Assembly (NCBI GenBank): GCA_003242085.1
Contig: QBML01000038.1
Span: 1-34,535 of the forward strand
Source: Pseudanabaena frigida
GTDB taxonomy: Bacteria; Cyanobacteriota; Cyanobacteriia; Pseudanabaenales; Pseudanabaenaceae
DNA length: 34,535 bases
Direction: 5' to 3'
The notes below the pieces were generated by a model, which worked only from the letters and a program-made list of their open reading frames with translations, searched no databases and had not been told where the DNA came from. Positions 8,059 to 16,765 of the stretch are shown in pieces (positions within the stretch are counted from its first letter, which is position 1; the number at the start of each line of letters is the position of its first letter). The position numbers and the translations under genes were made by a program.

Positions 8059-8940
8059 ATGACCACAACAATTTCTAGCCATTCTACTACTAAGCAAGAA
8101 GTAAAAATCACTCCTCTGGATGCACCTTTAGGAGCCGTAGTTACTGGCTTAGACGCTAGTAAGCCCGTCGATCCCGCCACGATTTTACGACTGAAGCAAG
8201 CCCATCGCAATTATCACATTCTCATTTTTAAAAATCAGAAGTTAACTGACGAGCAGCTAAAGAATTTTGCCTATTACTTTGGCGATTTATTCGTTCCCCT
8301 TGACGAAACTCCCGTCCTCGCTTCTAAAACAGGGGTTACACCAGTGGTCATTCCCGTAGCAAATATCGAAGGTGGTTTTACGGGGACTGGAGAACTTTCT
8401 TTTCATGCCGATCACCATTGGACACCCTATCCTTCAAGCGGTTCATTTCTCTATGCCGAAGAAGTGACAACTAAGGGTGGTGAAACAGCTTGGCTCAATC
8501 TTAATCTTGCCTATGAATCTCTAGATGCTGCAACTAAGGAACAGATTAAAGATTTACAGTTAATTACCTACAATCCCTTTGTGCGTGATTCTGATTCACC
8601 TAAGCGCTTGTATCGTTACGATACTAGTACACCACTAGTTGCATCTGTATTTGCACATCCACTTGTACGTACTCATCCTGAAAGTGGATTAAAGATTCTC
8701 AGCCTCGGTTATGCGACAGAAGTATCCTTAGTGGGAGTCGATCCAGAGGAAGGTTCGGCACTAATTGCTCAATTGCGAGAGCATCTCAACCAACCCAAGT
8801 TCTATTACGAACATAAGTGGTCTGTGGGCGACATTGTGTATTGGGATAACCAATCAACTCTGCATCGTCGCATTGCCTTCGATCCTAGCGAGCGTAGAGT
8901 TCTGAAGCGTATCAGCCTTTCTGGTAGCCGTCCATTTTAA
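8059..8940 (+). CDS. TauD/TfdA-family Fe(II)/2-oxoglutarate dioxygenase
   Basis: A 293-residue cytoplasmic dioxygenase. The iron facial triad is visible as His116-Ala-Asp118 (FHADHHW) and His269 (STLHRRI), with an arginine-rich C-terminal block (ERRVLKRISLSG) that would bind 2-oxoglutarate. In this family the enzyme hydroxylates the carbon next to a sulfonate, sulfate ester or aryl ether, releasing sulfite or another leaving group. ATG 8059 is chosen because upstream codons fall in a palindromic repeat. It lies directly downstream of two SsuA-like binding proteins and upstream of a methyltransferase, all on the same strand. It is clearly distinct from the second TauD-like protein at 14381. 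The substrate is not determinable from sequence. Confidence 0.88.
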   Translation: MTTTISSHSTTKQEVKITPLDAPLGAVVTGLDASKPVDPATILRLKQAHRNYHILIFKNQKLTDEQLKNFAYYFGDLFVPLDETPVLASKTGVTPVVIPVANIEGGFTGTGELSFHADHHWTPYPSSGSFLYAEEVTTKGGETAWLNLNLAYESLDAATKEQIKDLQLITYNPFVRDSDSPKRLYRYDTSTPLVASVFAHPLVRTHPESGLKILSLGYATEVSLVGVDPEEGSALIAQLREHLNQPKFYYEHKWSVGDIVYWDNQSTLHRRIAFDPSERRVLKRISLSGSRPF

Positions 8941-8954
8941 ATACAGTCATCAAT

Positions 8955-8982
8955 GTAGGGACAATTCATGAATTGCCCCTAT
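8955..8982. repeat. TAGGGGCAATTCATGAATT palindrome, copy 2
   Basis: This is the core of the same palindrome (GTAGGGACAATTCATGAATT then GCCCCTAT) with one change in the left arm. It sits in the 67-base gap between the dioxygenase and methyltransferase genes. Confidence 0.8.
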
Positions 8983-9007
8983 ATTAAAAAATTTAGGAGT
9001 TATCATC

Positions 9008-9823
9008 ATGCCTACAACATTAACCAAAGTCTACGATCCCACTTTATTTCAAGGCGCAGCACCATACTATGTGCGCTACCGATCGCGTTATCCCCAAGCC
9101 CTATTTGATAAGCTCACTGAGCTATTTCAAATTGACGGTAAAGGACGTTTGCTCGATCTTGGTAGTGGTACTGGTGTTGTAGCGATTCCATTTAGCGATC
9201 GCTTTACCGATGTCGTGGCGATCGATCCCGATCCTGAAATGCTCGCTGAAGCCAGAGCCGAAGCTATTTCCAAAGGTGTTACCAATATTCGCTGGATTCA
9301 AGATCGTGCCGAATCTATATCGCCCGAACTCGGTCGGTTTCAATTGGCAACCTTTGGACGTTCTTTCCATTGGACACAACGGGAACTTGTGCTTGAGAAG
9401 CTTTATCCTTTGCTAACCGAGCAAGGTGGTGTCGCTATCCTTGCCACAGGTGACGATCCTTGGAATAGCGAATTGCCTTGGAAGAAAACAGCGATCGCTG
9501 TAGTCAAACGCTGGCTCGGTGAAGATCGGCGCACAGGCAAAGCAGGTGAAGGCAAATGGGAACCTCTGCCTATTCCTCACACAGAAGTACTTGCTAAGTC
9601 CCAATTTGCGCGTCAGAAACTCTTTGAGTTTAAGTTTCCTAAAGATTGGACCGTCGATTCCTACTTGGGTTATATCTACTCAACTGCCTTTGGTTTACCT
9701 TCATTTTTTGGTGAAAATCGCGACAAATTCGAAGCGGACTTACGAGCATCTTTACTAGAAGTTGCGCCCACTGGAACCTTTACCGAAGAACTGTCTGCTT
9801 CCGCTTTGGTTGCTTGGAAATAG
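9008..9823 (+). CDS. Class I SAM-dependent methyltransferase
   Basis: A 271-residue methyltransferase. Motif I is LLDLGSGTGVV (residues about 48-58), followed by an acidic ribose-binding strand (VVAIDPDPEML). The sequence FGRSFHWTQRELVL fits motif IV/post-IV of the Methyltransf_11 type. A well-placed AGGAG about 8 bases upstream supports ATG 9008. The neighbours are a TauD dioxygenase and an SBP. Its substrate is unknown. In an organosulfur island it might methylate a thiol or act on a released fragment, but that is inference from context only. Confidence 0.82.
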   Translation: MPTTLTKVYDPTLFQGAAPYYVRYRSRYPQALFDKLTELFQIDGKGRLLDLGSGTGVVAIPFSDRFTDVVAIDPDPEMLAEARAEAISKGVTNIRWIQDRAESISPELGRFQLATFGRSFHWTQRELVLEKLYPLLTEQGGVAILATGDDPWNSELPWKKTAIAVVKRWLGEDRRTGKAGEGKWEPLPIPHTEVLAKSQFARQKLFEFKFPKDWTVDSYLGYIYSTAFGLPSFFGENRDKFEADLRASLLEVAPTGTFTEELSASALVAWK

Positions 9824-9868
9824 TCGATTGAAAATAATGGTCTTGACTAGTTTTGGAGAATAACAACT

Positions 9869-10960
9869 ATGACTTCCGAATTCGATATACCGCGTCGTCG
9901 CTTTATCACTTTGACTGCACAAGGTTTAACAGGGTTTGCTGTATCACTGTTACTAGGAAGTTGTGGTGAATCAACCTCAACTACAGCAGCTAATTCGTCT
10001 ACCGTTAATAGCCTTGCCAGTAAAGATCCAAAAAACTTAGGAATCAAAGCTAAGGTTCTCCGCATGGGATATCAACAGGCAGGTGAGCTACTAAGAGCTA
10101 GACAAATTCTTGAAAAACGCTTCGATCCTCTAGGAATCAAAGTGGAATGGGCGCAATTTGCTCAAGGACCACAGCTCATGGAAGCGATGAATGTGGGTAA
10201 GATCGATCTGGGCTTAGTTGGCGAAACACCACCAATCTTTGCTCAAGTAGCAGGAGCTAATATTGTCTATGTAGTGGGAACCAAAAGAACACCATTAACA
10301 GGTCAAGCTTCTATTATTGCTGTACCACCCGAATCGACAATTCAGAAATTAGAGGATATTAAAGGTCAGGAAGTATACTTTCAAAAGGGTTCTGCATCCC
10401 ACTATTTTATTGTCAGAGCTTTGCAGGAAGTTGGCTTAACGATCAAAGATATCAAGGTTAAAAGTGCGCCGACTGTTGAAACTAGAGGAGCGTTTATTGA
10501 AGGAAAAATTCCTGTTTGGGTATCTAACGATCCTCACTATGCGATCGCCGAAGACTTAGGTCGGATTCGGGTAATTAAAGATTCGAGTAATTTAGACACG
10601 CCTGGAGCCTACTATGTCGCTAATAGACCTTTCGCCCAAGAGAACCTAGGTTTGTTAAAAATTGTGATTGAGGAACTTGAAGCTTTAGAGAAGTGGGCAG
10701 ACAGTAATCGTGCTGAGGTTGCCCAGATTTTAGTTAAAGAACAAAAACTTAAGCTTAGCGTAGCCGAAAAGGTAGTATCACGTCGCCCCTATGCAGGACG
10801 TAGAGGTTTGACTCCAGAGTTAATTAAAGAACAGCAAAAAGTTGCAGATCTGTTTTTTACTGAAGGTGTGATTCCTAAGAAAATTAATATCCAAGATGCA
10901 TTATTACCTGCTGAAGTTTATGCCGCAATTACACCAGTTGCATTATTAAAAGATACATAA
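9869..10960 (+). CDS. SsuA-like substrate-binding lipoprotein with Tat-type leader (SBP 4)
   Basis: A 363-residue binding protein. Its leader, PRRRFITLTAQG followed by a hydrophobic run and the lipobox LLGSC, is a good twin-arginine lipoprotein signal. The core carries the SsuA-family blocks WAQFAQGPQLMEAMNVGKIDLG, GETPPIFAQVAG, GQEVYFQKGSASHYFIVRAL and IPVWVSNDPHYA. It differs from SBP 2/3 in the pocket segment (WVSNDPHY against WFxWxPF), so it may take a different ligand. GGAGAA at about 9855 supports ATG 9869. It follows the methyltransferase by 45 bases and precedes a dienelactone hydrolase. No ATPase or permease is beside it. Confidence 0.88.
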   Translation: MTSEFDIPRRRFITLTAQGLTGFAVSLLLGSCGESTSTTAANSSTVNSLASKDPKNLGIKAKVLRMGYQQAGELLRARQILEKRFDPLGIKVEWAQFAQGPQLMEAMNVGKIDLGLVGETPPIFAQVAGANIVYVVGTKRTPLTGQASIIAVPPESTIQKLEDIKGQEVYFQKGSASHYFIVRALQEVGLTIKDIKVKSAPTVETRGAFIEGKIPVWVSNDPHYAIAEDLGRIRVIKDSSNLDTPGAYYVANRPFAQENLGLLKIVIEELEALEKWADSNRAEVAQILVKEQKLKLSVAEKVVSRRPYAGRRGLTPELIKEQQKVADLFFTEGVIPKKINIQDALLPAEVYAAITPVALLKDT

Positions 10961-11025
10961 TTGCTGTTGAAATCTTTTAAACCTATCTAAATATTCTGAT
11001 TCAAATCTTTATTCTTCTAAAAGGC

Positions 11026-11796
11026 ATGTCTACTGCAACTATCAATCAAACTCAAGATAACTCTACAATTCGTACATCTCGCGTGCAGATCGCTAATGGT
11101 GATTTGCTAATTGATGCTTACCTCGCCGAACCTGATCGCGTAGGTACTTTCCCCGCAGTGGTTGTTGTACAAGAGATCTTTGGCGTGAATGTTCATATTC
11201 GTGATGTAGCGGAACGTTTGGCAAAGGAAGGATATGTGGCGATCGCACCTGCCCTATTTCAACGCACTGCCCCAAATTTTGAGTCAACCTATGCTCCTGA
11301 AGATATTCAAGTAGGACGAGGTTTGAAGGATCGAACTAAGGCTGATGAAATCCTTAGCGATATCCAAGCAGCGATCGCCTATCTCCAAGCTTTGCCGAAT
11401 GTCAAGGGTGAGTCGATCGGCGCGATTGGCTTCTGCTTTGGTGGTCACGTTGTTTACCTGACCGCGACATTGCCAGAGATTAAAGCAACCGCTTCCTTCT
11501 ATGGTGGTGGCATTCCTAGCTCTAACCCTGGTGGTGGCGAACCGACAATTACGCTTACCAAAGACATTAAAGCACCAATTTATGCCTTTTTTGGCGAAGA
11601 GGATAAAGGGATTCCATTAACAGATGTGGACAAGGTGGAAACAGCGCTGAAAGAGGCGAAGATCTCCCATAAAATCTTCCGCTATCCTAACGCTGGACAT
11701 GGCTTCTTCTGTAATCATCGCGGTAGTTACCATCCCGAATCGGCAGCAGATGCTTGGACTCATGTTTTGGAATTGTTTCAAGAGAATCTAAAGTAA
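11026..11796 (+). CDS. Dienelactone hydrolase family protein
   Basis: A 256-residue alpha/beta hydrolase. The dienelactone-hydrolase triad can be placed at Cys137 (GFCFGGH), Asp193 (GEEDKGIP) and His225 (NAGHGFF), and the early block PAVVVVQEIFGVN is typical of the family. Such enzymes open lactone rings or cleave small esters in the cytoplasm, classically in chlorocatechol breakdown. AAAGG lies just upstream of ATG 11026. Placed among dioxygenases and a flavin monooxygenase, it could process an oxidised ring or ester intermediate. The exact substrate is inference. Confidence 0.87.
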   Translation: MSTATINQTQDNSTIRTSRVQIANGDLLIDAYLAEPDRVGTFPAVVVVQEIFGVNVHIRDVAERLAKEGYVAIAPALFQRTAPNFESTYAPEDIQVGRGLKDRTKADEILSDIQAAIAYLQALPNVKGESIGAIGFCFGGHVVYLTATLPEIKATASFYGGGIPSSNPGGGEPTITLTKDIKAPIYAFFGEEDKGIPLTDVDKVETALKEAKISHKIFRYPNAGHGFFCNHRGSYHPESAADAWTHVLELFQENLK

Positions 11797-11804
11797 AGAA
11801 CCAA

Positions 11805-11839
11805 ATTTTGATAGAGCGGCTTTGCCGTTCTATCAAAAT
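11805..11839. other. Intercistronic stem-loop
   Basis: Arms 11805-11820 (ATTTTGATAGAGCGGC) and 11824-11839 pair over 16 bp with one G-U, around a TTT loop. There is no U-run after it, so it is more likely an mRNA-processing or stabilising hairpin, or a small dispersed repeat, than a strong terminator. Confidence 0.5.
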
Positions 11840-11867
11840 AAATACTAATAAATAGCGAGCAAAATCA

Positions 11868-12833
11868 ATGAAAGCGTTATTACCTAAAGAATTTGCCGAT
11901 CGCTTAGAACCGCATTTGACAGGCAATCGCTACCCCGATCTCGAAAAAGCATGGGTAGACTCAACTGGCAATATTGAAGGCGATCCTACGGATGCCGAGG
12001 TTTATTTCAATTGGTTCTATCTCAAACCGCCAATTCTGCATCAAGTTCTTGATGTTGCACCCAAAATCCGTTGGCATCAAACTCCTAGTGCTGGAGTAAA
12101 TCACATTCTCACACCGAAATATCTAGAGCGCGATATCATCCTCACCAATGGTGCAGGCAATTCCGCAATTCCGATTTCCGAATTTGTTCTCACATATATT
12201 CTCTATCATGCTAAGAAAATCGATACTTTGATCGAATTGAGAGAGCAACGTGGTTGGAAGCGTGGGTTTGAATTGCAGCTTGGTGAGATTTATGGCAAAA
12301 CAATCCTGATTATCGGTGCTGGCAATATTGGTCAAGCGATCGCTCAACGTGCTAAAGCATTTGGACTCAAGGTGATTGGCTCACGGAGTAATCCCCAACC
12401 GCTTGAAAATTTTGATTTGATTGTTGGTAAAGATGAATGGCGATCGCTATTGCCTGAAGTTGATTATGTGGTCATAGCTACACCACTCACTCCTGAAACC
12501 ACCAAGCTCTTTGATGAAACGGCAATCAATGCTTTGCGTCCTGAAGCCTTTGTAATCAACATTGCTAGAGGTGCGATCGTGGATGAGGATGCGTTGATTA
12601 AGGCTCTCAAAGAAGAACGGATTGCAGGTGCGGCGCTTGATACCTTCACCGTAGAACCTTTACCTCAAGAAAGTCCCCTCTGGACTTTGCCAAATGTGTT
12701 TATCACACCCCATACTTCGGCATCTTCACCCCGCAGCATCGATCGCATTGTCAATCTCTTTCTCGATAATTTCCAACGCTATCGCACAGGTCAGCCTTTG
12801 CGGAATGTCGTAGATAAGTCTACGGGTTATTGA
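11868..12833 (+). CDS. D-2-hydroxyacid dehydrogenase (NAD-dependent)
   Basis: A 321-residue member of the D-isomer-specific 2-hydroxyacid dehydrogenase family. The dinucleotide-binding loop is IIGAGNIGQAIAQ. The catalytic residues can be assigned as Arg234 (NIARGAIVDE), Glu263 (TVEPLP) and His282 (ITPHTSASSPR). The enzyme would reduce a 2-keto acid or oxidise a D-2-hydroxy acid with NAD(P)H in the cytoplasm. It lies 71 bases after the dienelactone hydrolase, separated by a stem-loop. In this setting it may handle a short-chain acid released from a sulfonate, such as sulfolactate- or glyoxylate-like compounds. That is inference, and the sequence alone does not fix the substrate. Confidence 0.87.
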   Translation: MKALLPKEFADRLEPHLTGNRYPDLEKAWVDSTGNIEGDPTDAEVYFNWFYLKPPILHQVLDVAPKIRWHQTPSAGVNHILTPKYLERDIILTNGAGNSAIPISEFVLTYILYHAKKIDTLIELREQRGWKRGFELQLGEIYGKTILIIGAGNIGQAIAQRAKAFGLKVIGSRSNPQPLENFDLIVGKDEWRSLLPEVDYVVIATPLTPETTKLFDETAINALRPEAFVINIARGAIVDEDALIKALKEERIAGAALDTFTVEPLPQESPLWTLPNVFITPHTSASSPRSIDRIVNLFLDNFQRYRTGQPLRNVVDKSTGY

Positions 12834-12866
12834 TTCTGAAGTAAGCAAAGAAAAATTTAAATGCCC

Positions 12867-12931
12867 AGATCTCCGACTTTTTTTGTGAATTCACAAATCC
12901 CCTTTGATGAAGTAGAAAAAGTCTGAGATCT
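12867..12931. repeat. Nested inverted repeat (AGATCTCCGACTTTTT arms)
   Basis: The outer arms 12867-12882 and 12916-12931 match at 15 of 16 positions. A perfect palindrome TTTGTGAATTCACAAA (12882-12897) lies inside them. The element fills most of the gap between the dehydrogenase and GST genes and could act as an attenuating hairpin or be a small non-autonomous repeat. Confidence 0.7.
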
Positions 12932-12975
12932 CAATCTCCATCACATATAAAACGTCATCAACTGGAGAAAATTCA

Positions 12976-14166
12976 ATGTCAACTGCAACTATCACATCAC
13001 CAGCGATCGTAGAACCAGCCACTTCCCTACCTAGTTGGGAATATCTCTTAGAAACTGCCCGTAAATATACCGATGTAAGAAGGATTCGCCGCGTGGGTCA
13101 ACATCCTTCTACCCAACCTATTCCTAGTAGTTGGGATAATTTACCCGCCGATGGCATTGCGCCAGTACTCCTATATCGTGACTCGAATTCTTGGTGCCCA
13201 TTTTGCGAAAGAGTTTGGTTTGCCCTTGAAGAAAAGGGGATTCCCTTTACAACGGAATTTATCAATCTCAGCGATAAGCCCAAATGGTACACCAATCTCG
13301 TACCGACAACCCTTGTTCCTGCGGCAAAGATTGAAGGCGAATTGGTTTACGAATCCAAAGATATTCTGTTGGCTCTAGAAAAACGATTTCCTGAAGTGCC
13401 TTTATTGCCAAGCGATCCTGAAGAAAGAGCTGTAGCCGATCGCTGGATTGAAGAATCGGAAACTAACGGTTTTCGAGATCTTGCCTATCAATTATTGCGA
13501 AAAGCTCCTGAAGATCCACAGGAATTAGAGGAATTAAGAGCGAAGTTTGAAGCGCAACTGGATACCCTAGAAGCCAATCTTGGTAAATATCCTAGCCCCT
13601 TCTTTCTTTCGGAATTTAGCATCGTTGATATTCTCTACAGTCCTCACCTCGATCGCTTAGCTGCCAATCTCCCTGTTTATCGTGGCTATCACATTAGGGG
13701 CAATTCTCGATTCCCCAGTATCAATGCTTGGTTTGAGGCGATCGCCCAACGTCCTGCCTACCAACGCTCCGCCTCCGATAACACCACCAACAATTTACTA
13801 TTGCGCCGCCGCTTTGGAATTGACCCCGTTGGCAATCCTGCCCCCCTTGATACTGATAGAGCCAATCTCTTAGCCAATCGTGCAGAAGCCGCTGAACGTC
13901 TGAGTGATAACCATGAATTAGCGATCGCAGATATTCTCAAAAACTCAGGGGTCGCCGCTTTAGCAGTGAATAACGATCTTGAGGCAATCAAGGAAATTGT
14001 CGATCGCCATTTGCGATTTCTTGCCAACTATCTGCTCTATGGCAATGGCGAAATCCTTGCTGGTGGCAATACTGGCGGTAAGGAAGGCACTGGCACACCC
14101 GAAGCTGCGATCGGGCGATTACCTTCGCCTATCTTCGCAATCGCCTCTGTGCGCCCCGTGATTTGA
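12976..14166 (+). CDS. Glutathione S-transferase family protein, probable 3' frameshift
   Basis: The open frame encodes 396 residues. A thioredoxin-fold domain starts near residue 62 with the motif Cys74-Pro-Phe-Cys77, followed by the cis-proline region (VPTTLVPAAKIEG) and the glutathione-binding ESKDILLALEKRFP; a helical C-terminal domain follows. A GST would conjugate glutathione or reduce disulfide or hydroquinone intermediates in the cytoplasm. The C terminus looks broken. Near 14120 the reading switches frame, and the other frame gives AYLRNRLCAPRDLSAGAATA...ADKVLASLY up to a stop at 14226-14228, which reads like the native tail. The open frame instead ends in the unconvincing PSPIFAIASVRPVI. 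This may be a real frameshift or a one-base sequencing error. The roughly 60-residue N-terminal extension before the GST fold is unusual. Confidence 0.78.
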   Translation: MSTATITSPAIVEPATSLPSWEYLLETARKYTDVRRIRRVGQHPSTQPIPSSWDNLPADGIAPVLLYRDSNSWCPFCERVWFALEEKGIPFTTEFINLSDKPKWYTNLVPTTLVPAAKIEGELVYESKDILLALEKRFPEVPLLPSDPEERAVADRWIEESETNGFRDLAYQLLRKAPEDPQELEELRAKFEAQLDTLEANLGKYPSPFFLSEFSIVDILYSPHLDRLAANLPVYRGYHIRGNSRFPSINAWFEAIAQRPAYQRSASDNTTNNLLLRRRFGIDPVGNPAPLDTDRANLLANRAEAAERLSDNHELAIADILKNSGVAALAVNNDLEAIKEIVDRHLRFLANYLLYGNGEILAGGNTGGKEGTGTPEAAIGRLPSPIFAIASVRPVI

Positions 14167-14276
14167 GTGCGGGTGCTGCTACAGCGTTCCGATTTGCGGC
14201 GGATAAAGTTTTGGCTTCATTGTATTAAATTGTGCATTCATTTTAAGGCTTTCTATCTTTCGCATAATTTCTACTT

Positions 14277-14353
14277 GATCCCCCCTAGCTCCCCTTTCGT
14301 AAAGGGGGAAAAGAATAAAAAAGTCCCCCTTTACAAGGAGGATTTAGGGGATC
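14277..14353. repeat. MITE-like inverted repeat, copy 3
   Basis: The outer ends are GATCCCCC and GGGGATC, with internal hairpins CCCCTTTCGTAAAGGGGG and CCCCCTTTACAAGGAGG. It is the same family as 1884-1963 and 3699-3779, again ending a few bases (27) before a start codon, here that of the second TauD gene. Confidence 0.8.
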
Positions 14354-14380
14354 GAAACATTTAACCTTTAGGAGAGAAAA

Positions 14381-15301
14381 ATGAGTTCCAAACATTTTGA
14401 AATTAAACCCGTTGCAGGTCGCATTGGCGCTAAATTAATTGGTGTTGACCTTAGCACCAATCTTAGCGATGAAGTCATTGCTGACATTCGCAAAGCCCTT
14501 GTATTCTATAAAGTCATCTTCTTCCGTAATCAAAATTTGGACGCAGATGGACAACTTGCCTTTGCCCGTCGCTTTGGCGAAACCACTACCGCCCATCCCA
14601 CGGTTCCATCACTGGCTAATCAGCCCCATGTTCTCGATCTCGATTACAGCCGAACCGAAAGCCGTGCGAACAATTGGCACACCGATGTCACCTTCGTGGA
14701 TCGCCCACCTCTAGGTTCCGTACTTCGTGCCGTTACTATTCCTCCCGTTGGTGGTGATACGGTTTGGGCAAATTCCGTAACTGCCTATCAAGATTTACCC
14801 GTTCATTTGCGTGATCTCGCTGATACCCTCTGGGCAGTCCATAGCAACAAGTATGACTATGCTGAAGCTGCGGCTGATCTCTCTGAGCAACAGAAGGAAT
14901 ATCGCAAGACCTTCACTTCCACGGTTTATGAAACCCTACATCCTGTCGTGCGCGTGCATCCTGAATCAGGCGAACGCGGTCTATTTATCGGCGGCTTTGT
15001 GCGTCAGATTAAGGGACTTTCTCAGACCGAATCCAATGACATTCTTCGCTTGCTGCAATCCTATGTCATTCGTCTAGAAAATACCGTGCGTTGGAAATGG
15101 AAGGAAGGCGATGTTGCTTTTTGGGATAACCGCGCCACACAACATTATGCGATCGCTGATTATGGCACTCAACCCCGCCGAGTCCAGCGTGTAACCATTG
15201 CTGGCGATCTTCCCGTTAGCATCGATGGCAGAACGAGTCAAGCCGTTAAAGGTGATTCTTCCGCCTATACTCCCGATCTAGCTGCTGTGGGTGTGGTATA
15301 A
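14381..15301 (+). CDS. TauD/TfdA-family dioxygenase, taurine-dioxygenase-like
   Basis: A 306-residue Fe(II)/2-oxoglutarate dioxygenase. The iron ligands are His100-Thr-Asp102 (NWHTDVTF) and His255 (RATQHYAI), almost the same numbering as I recall for E. coli TauD (His99, Asp101, His255). The 2-oxoglutarate arginine lies in RRVQRVTIAGD. The early block (KPVAGRIGAKLIGVDLS) is also TauD-like. It should oxidise a sulfonate or related organosulfur compound and release sulfite. TAGGAG about 9 bases before ATG 14381 is a good ribosome site. The flavin monooxygenase starts 5 bases past its stop, so the two are almost certainly co-transcribed and translationally linked. Confidence 0.9.
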   Translation: MSSKHFEIKPVAGRIGAKLIGVDLSTNLSDEVIADIRKALVFYKVIFFRNQNLDADGQLAFARRFGETTTAHPTVPSLANQPHVLDLDYSRTESRANNWHTDVTFVDRPPLGSVLRAVTIPPVGGDTVWANSVTAYQDLPVHLRDLADTLWAVHSNKYDYAEAAADLSEQQKEYRKTFTSTVYETLHPVVRVHPESGERGLFIGGFVRQIKGLSQTESNDILRLLQSYVIRLENTVRWKWKEGDVAFWDNRATQHYAIADYGTQPRRVQRVTIAGDLPVSIDGRTSQAVKGDSSAYTPDLAAVGVV

Positions 15302-15305
15302 AACT

Positions 15306-16676
15306 ATGACTGAAAAACAGACTGAAAAACGCAAACTAAGACTTGGTGCATTCCTGATGAGTTCAGGACATCACGTTGCTTCTTGGCGCTATCCTGATGC
15401 TAACGCTAATGGCGGTTTAGATTTTAACCACTTCCGTAAAATCGCTGAAACTGCCGAACGAGGAAAATTCGATACGATTTTCTTCGCTGATGGTGTGTCG
15501 GTTCGCGATCGCGGTCAAGACAAAGACATCATCAGCCGTGCAGGGCATGTCGCACATTTTGAACCAATTACGCTGCTTTCGGCATTATCTGTCGTTACTG
15601 AGCATATTGGCTTGATCGCCACGGTTTCCACTACCTATAATGAACCCTATCATCTTGCGCGTAAATTTGCTTCACTCGATTACCTTAGTGGTGGTCGGGC
15701 TGGCTGGAATTTGGTGACATCGGCAACCGATAGTGAAGCGAAAAACTTCAATCTGGACAAGCATCCAGATCATGCGCCACGCTATCAACGCGCCCGTGAA
15801 TTTGTGGATGTGGTCAAAGGGCTGTGGGACAGTTGGGAAGATGATGCCTTCATTCGCGATAAAGAATCGGGTATCTTTTTCGAGCCTGATAAACTCCATG
15901 TTCCCAATCATAAAGGTGAATACTTCTCGGTACGCGGTCCTCTAAATGTGGCGCGTCCCATTCAAGGCTACCCTGTGATTGTGCAGGCAGGCTCATCGGA
16001 AGATGGCAAGCAACTGGCGGCGGAAACGGCGGAAGTGATTTTCACGGCGCACCAAACCCTTGCGGATGCTAAAGCTTTTTATGCAGATGTGAAGGAACGG
16101 GCGGCAAAATTTGGTCGCAATCCCGATCACATTAAAATCATGCCAGGAATCTTCCCTGTGATTGGTCACACCGAAGAGGAAGCGCAAGAGAAGTTCCAAA
16201 AGCTACAGGATGGTATCGATCCTAAAGTTGGTTTGGCTTTGTTGGGCAGTATGTTGGGTAATGTTGATTTGTCGGGATATCCCCTTGATGGACCTCTGCC
16301 TGATTTACCTGAAACTGAGTTACAGCAGAGTCGTCAAGATTTGTTGATTAGATTGGCGCGACGGGAGAATCTAACTATCCGCCAACTCTATCAATGGATT
16401 GCGGGAGCGAGAGGTCATTATCAAATTGTTGGTACTCCTAAACAGATTGCCGATCGCCTTGAAGAATGGTTCATCAACGATGCTGCTGATGGCTTCAATA
16501 TCATGCCTCCATATTTACCGACTGGATTAGAAGAGTTTGTGGATTTGGTAATTCCGATCTTGCAAGAGCGTGGTCTATTCCGTACTGAGTATGAAGGAAA
16601 GACCCTCCGCGAAAATCTCGGTTTGCCTCGTCCTACTAATCAATTTGTGGTTGAGAAGGAATTGGTAGCTGTCTAG
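15306..16676 (+). CDS. NtaA/SnaA/DszA-family FMN-dependent monooxygenase
   Basis: A 456-residue luciferase-like (LLM class) flavin monooxygenase. Typical NtaA/SnaA/DszA blocks are seen: LRLGAFLMSSGHHVASWRYP at the start, FDTIFFADGVSV, LSGGRAGWNLVTS, and the loop NFNLDKHPDHAPRYQRAREF. Family members use FMNH2 and O2 to attack nitrilotriacetate, pristinamycin precursors, dibenzothiophene sulfone or alkyl sulfides, and need a separate flavin reductase. No flavin reductase gene is in the window. ATG 15306 follows the TauD stop by four bases and is preferred over the overlapping GTG at 15291. With the two TauD proteins it makes at least three oxygenases in one island, suggesting a broad organosulfur range. 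Confidence 0.9.
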   Translation: MTEKQTEKRKLRLGAFLMSSGHHVASWRYPDANANGGLDFNHFRKIAETAERGKFDTIFFADGVSVRDRGQDKDIISRAGHVAHFEPITLLSALSVVTEHIGLIATVSTTYNEPYHLARKFASLDYLSGGRAGWNLVTSATDSEAKNFNLDKHPDHAPRYQRAREFVDVVKGLWDSWEDDAFIRDKESGIFFEPDKLHVPNHKGEYFSVRGPLNVARPIQGYPVIVQAGSSEDGKQLAAETAEVIFTAHQTLADAKAFYADVKERAAKFGRNPDHIKIMPGIFPVIGHTEEEAQEKFQKLQDGIDPKVGLALLGSMLGNVDLSGYPLDGPLPDLPETELQQSRQDLLIRLARRENLTIRQLYQWIAGARGHYQIVGTPKQIADRLEEWFINDAADGFNIMPPYLPTGLEEFVDLVIPILQERGLFRTEYEGKTLRENLGLPRPTNQFVVEKELVAV

Positions 16677-16704
16677 CGATCGCTTCTAAATAAATCCTAT
16701 TCGT

Positions 16705-16735
16705 AAATGTGGTTGTAATTTTTGCAGCCACATTT
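16705..16735 (+). terminator. Weak stem-loop after the monooxygenase gene
   Basis: AAATGTGGTTG (16705-16715) pairs with CAGCCACATTT (16725-16735), with one G-U, around TAATTTTT plus one base. It is followed by GCTAGTTTATAG, a poor U-run. It may mark the end of the TauD-monooxygenase transcript. Confidence 0.4.
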
Positions 16736-16765
16736 GCTAGTTTATAGTATTCCTTGATTAAACTA

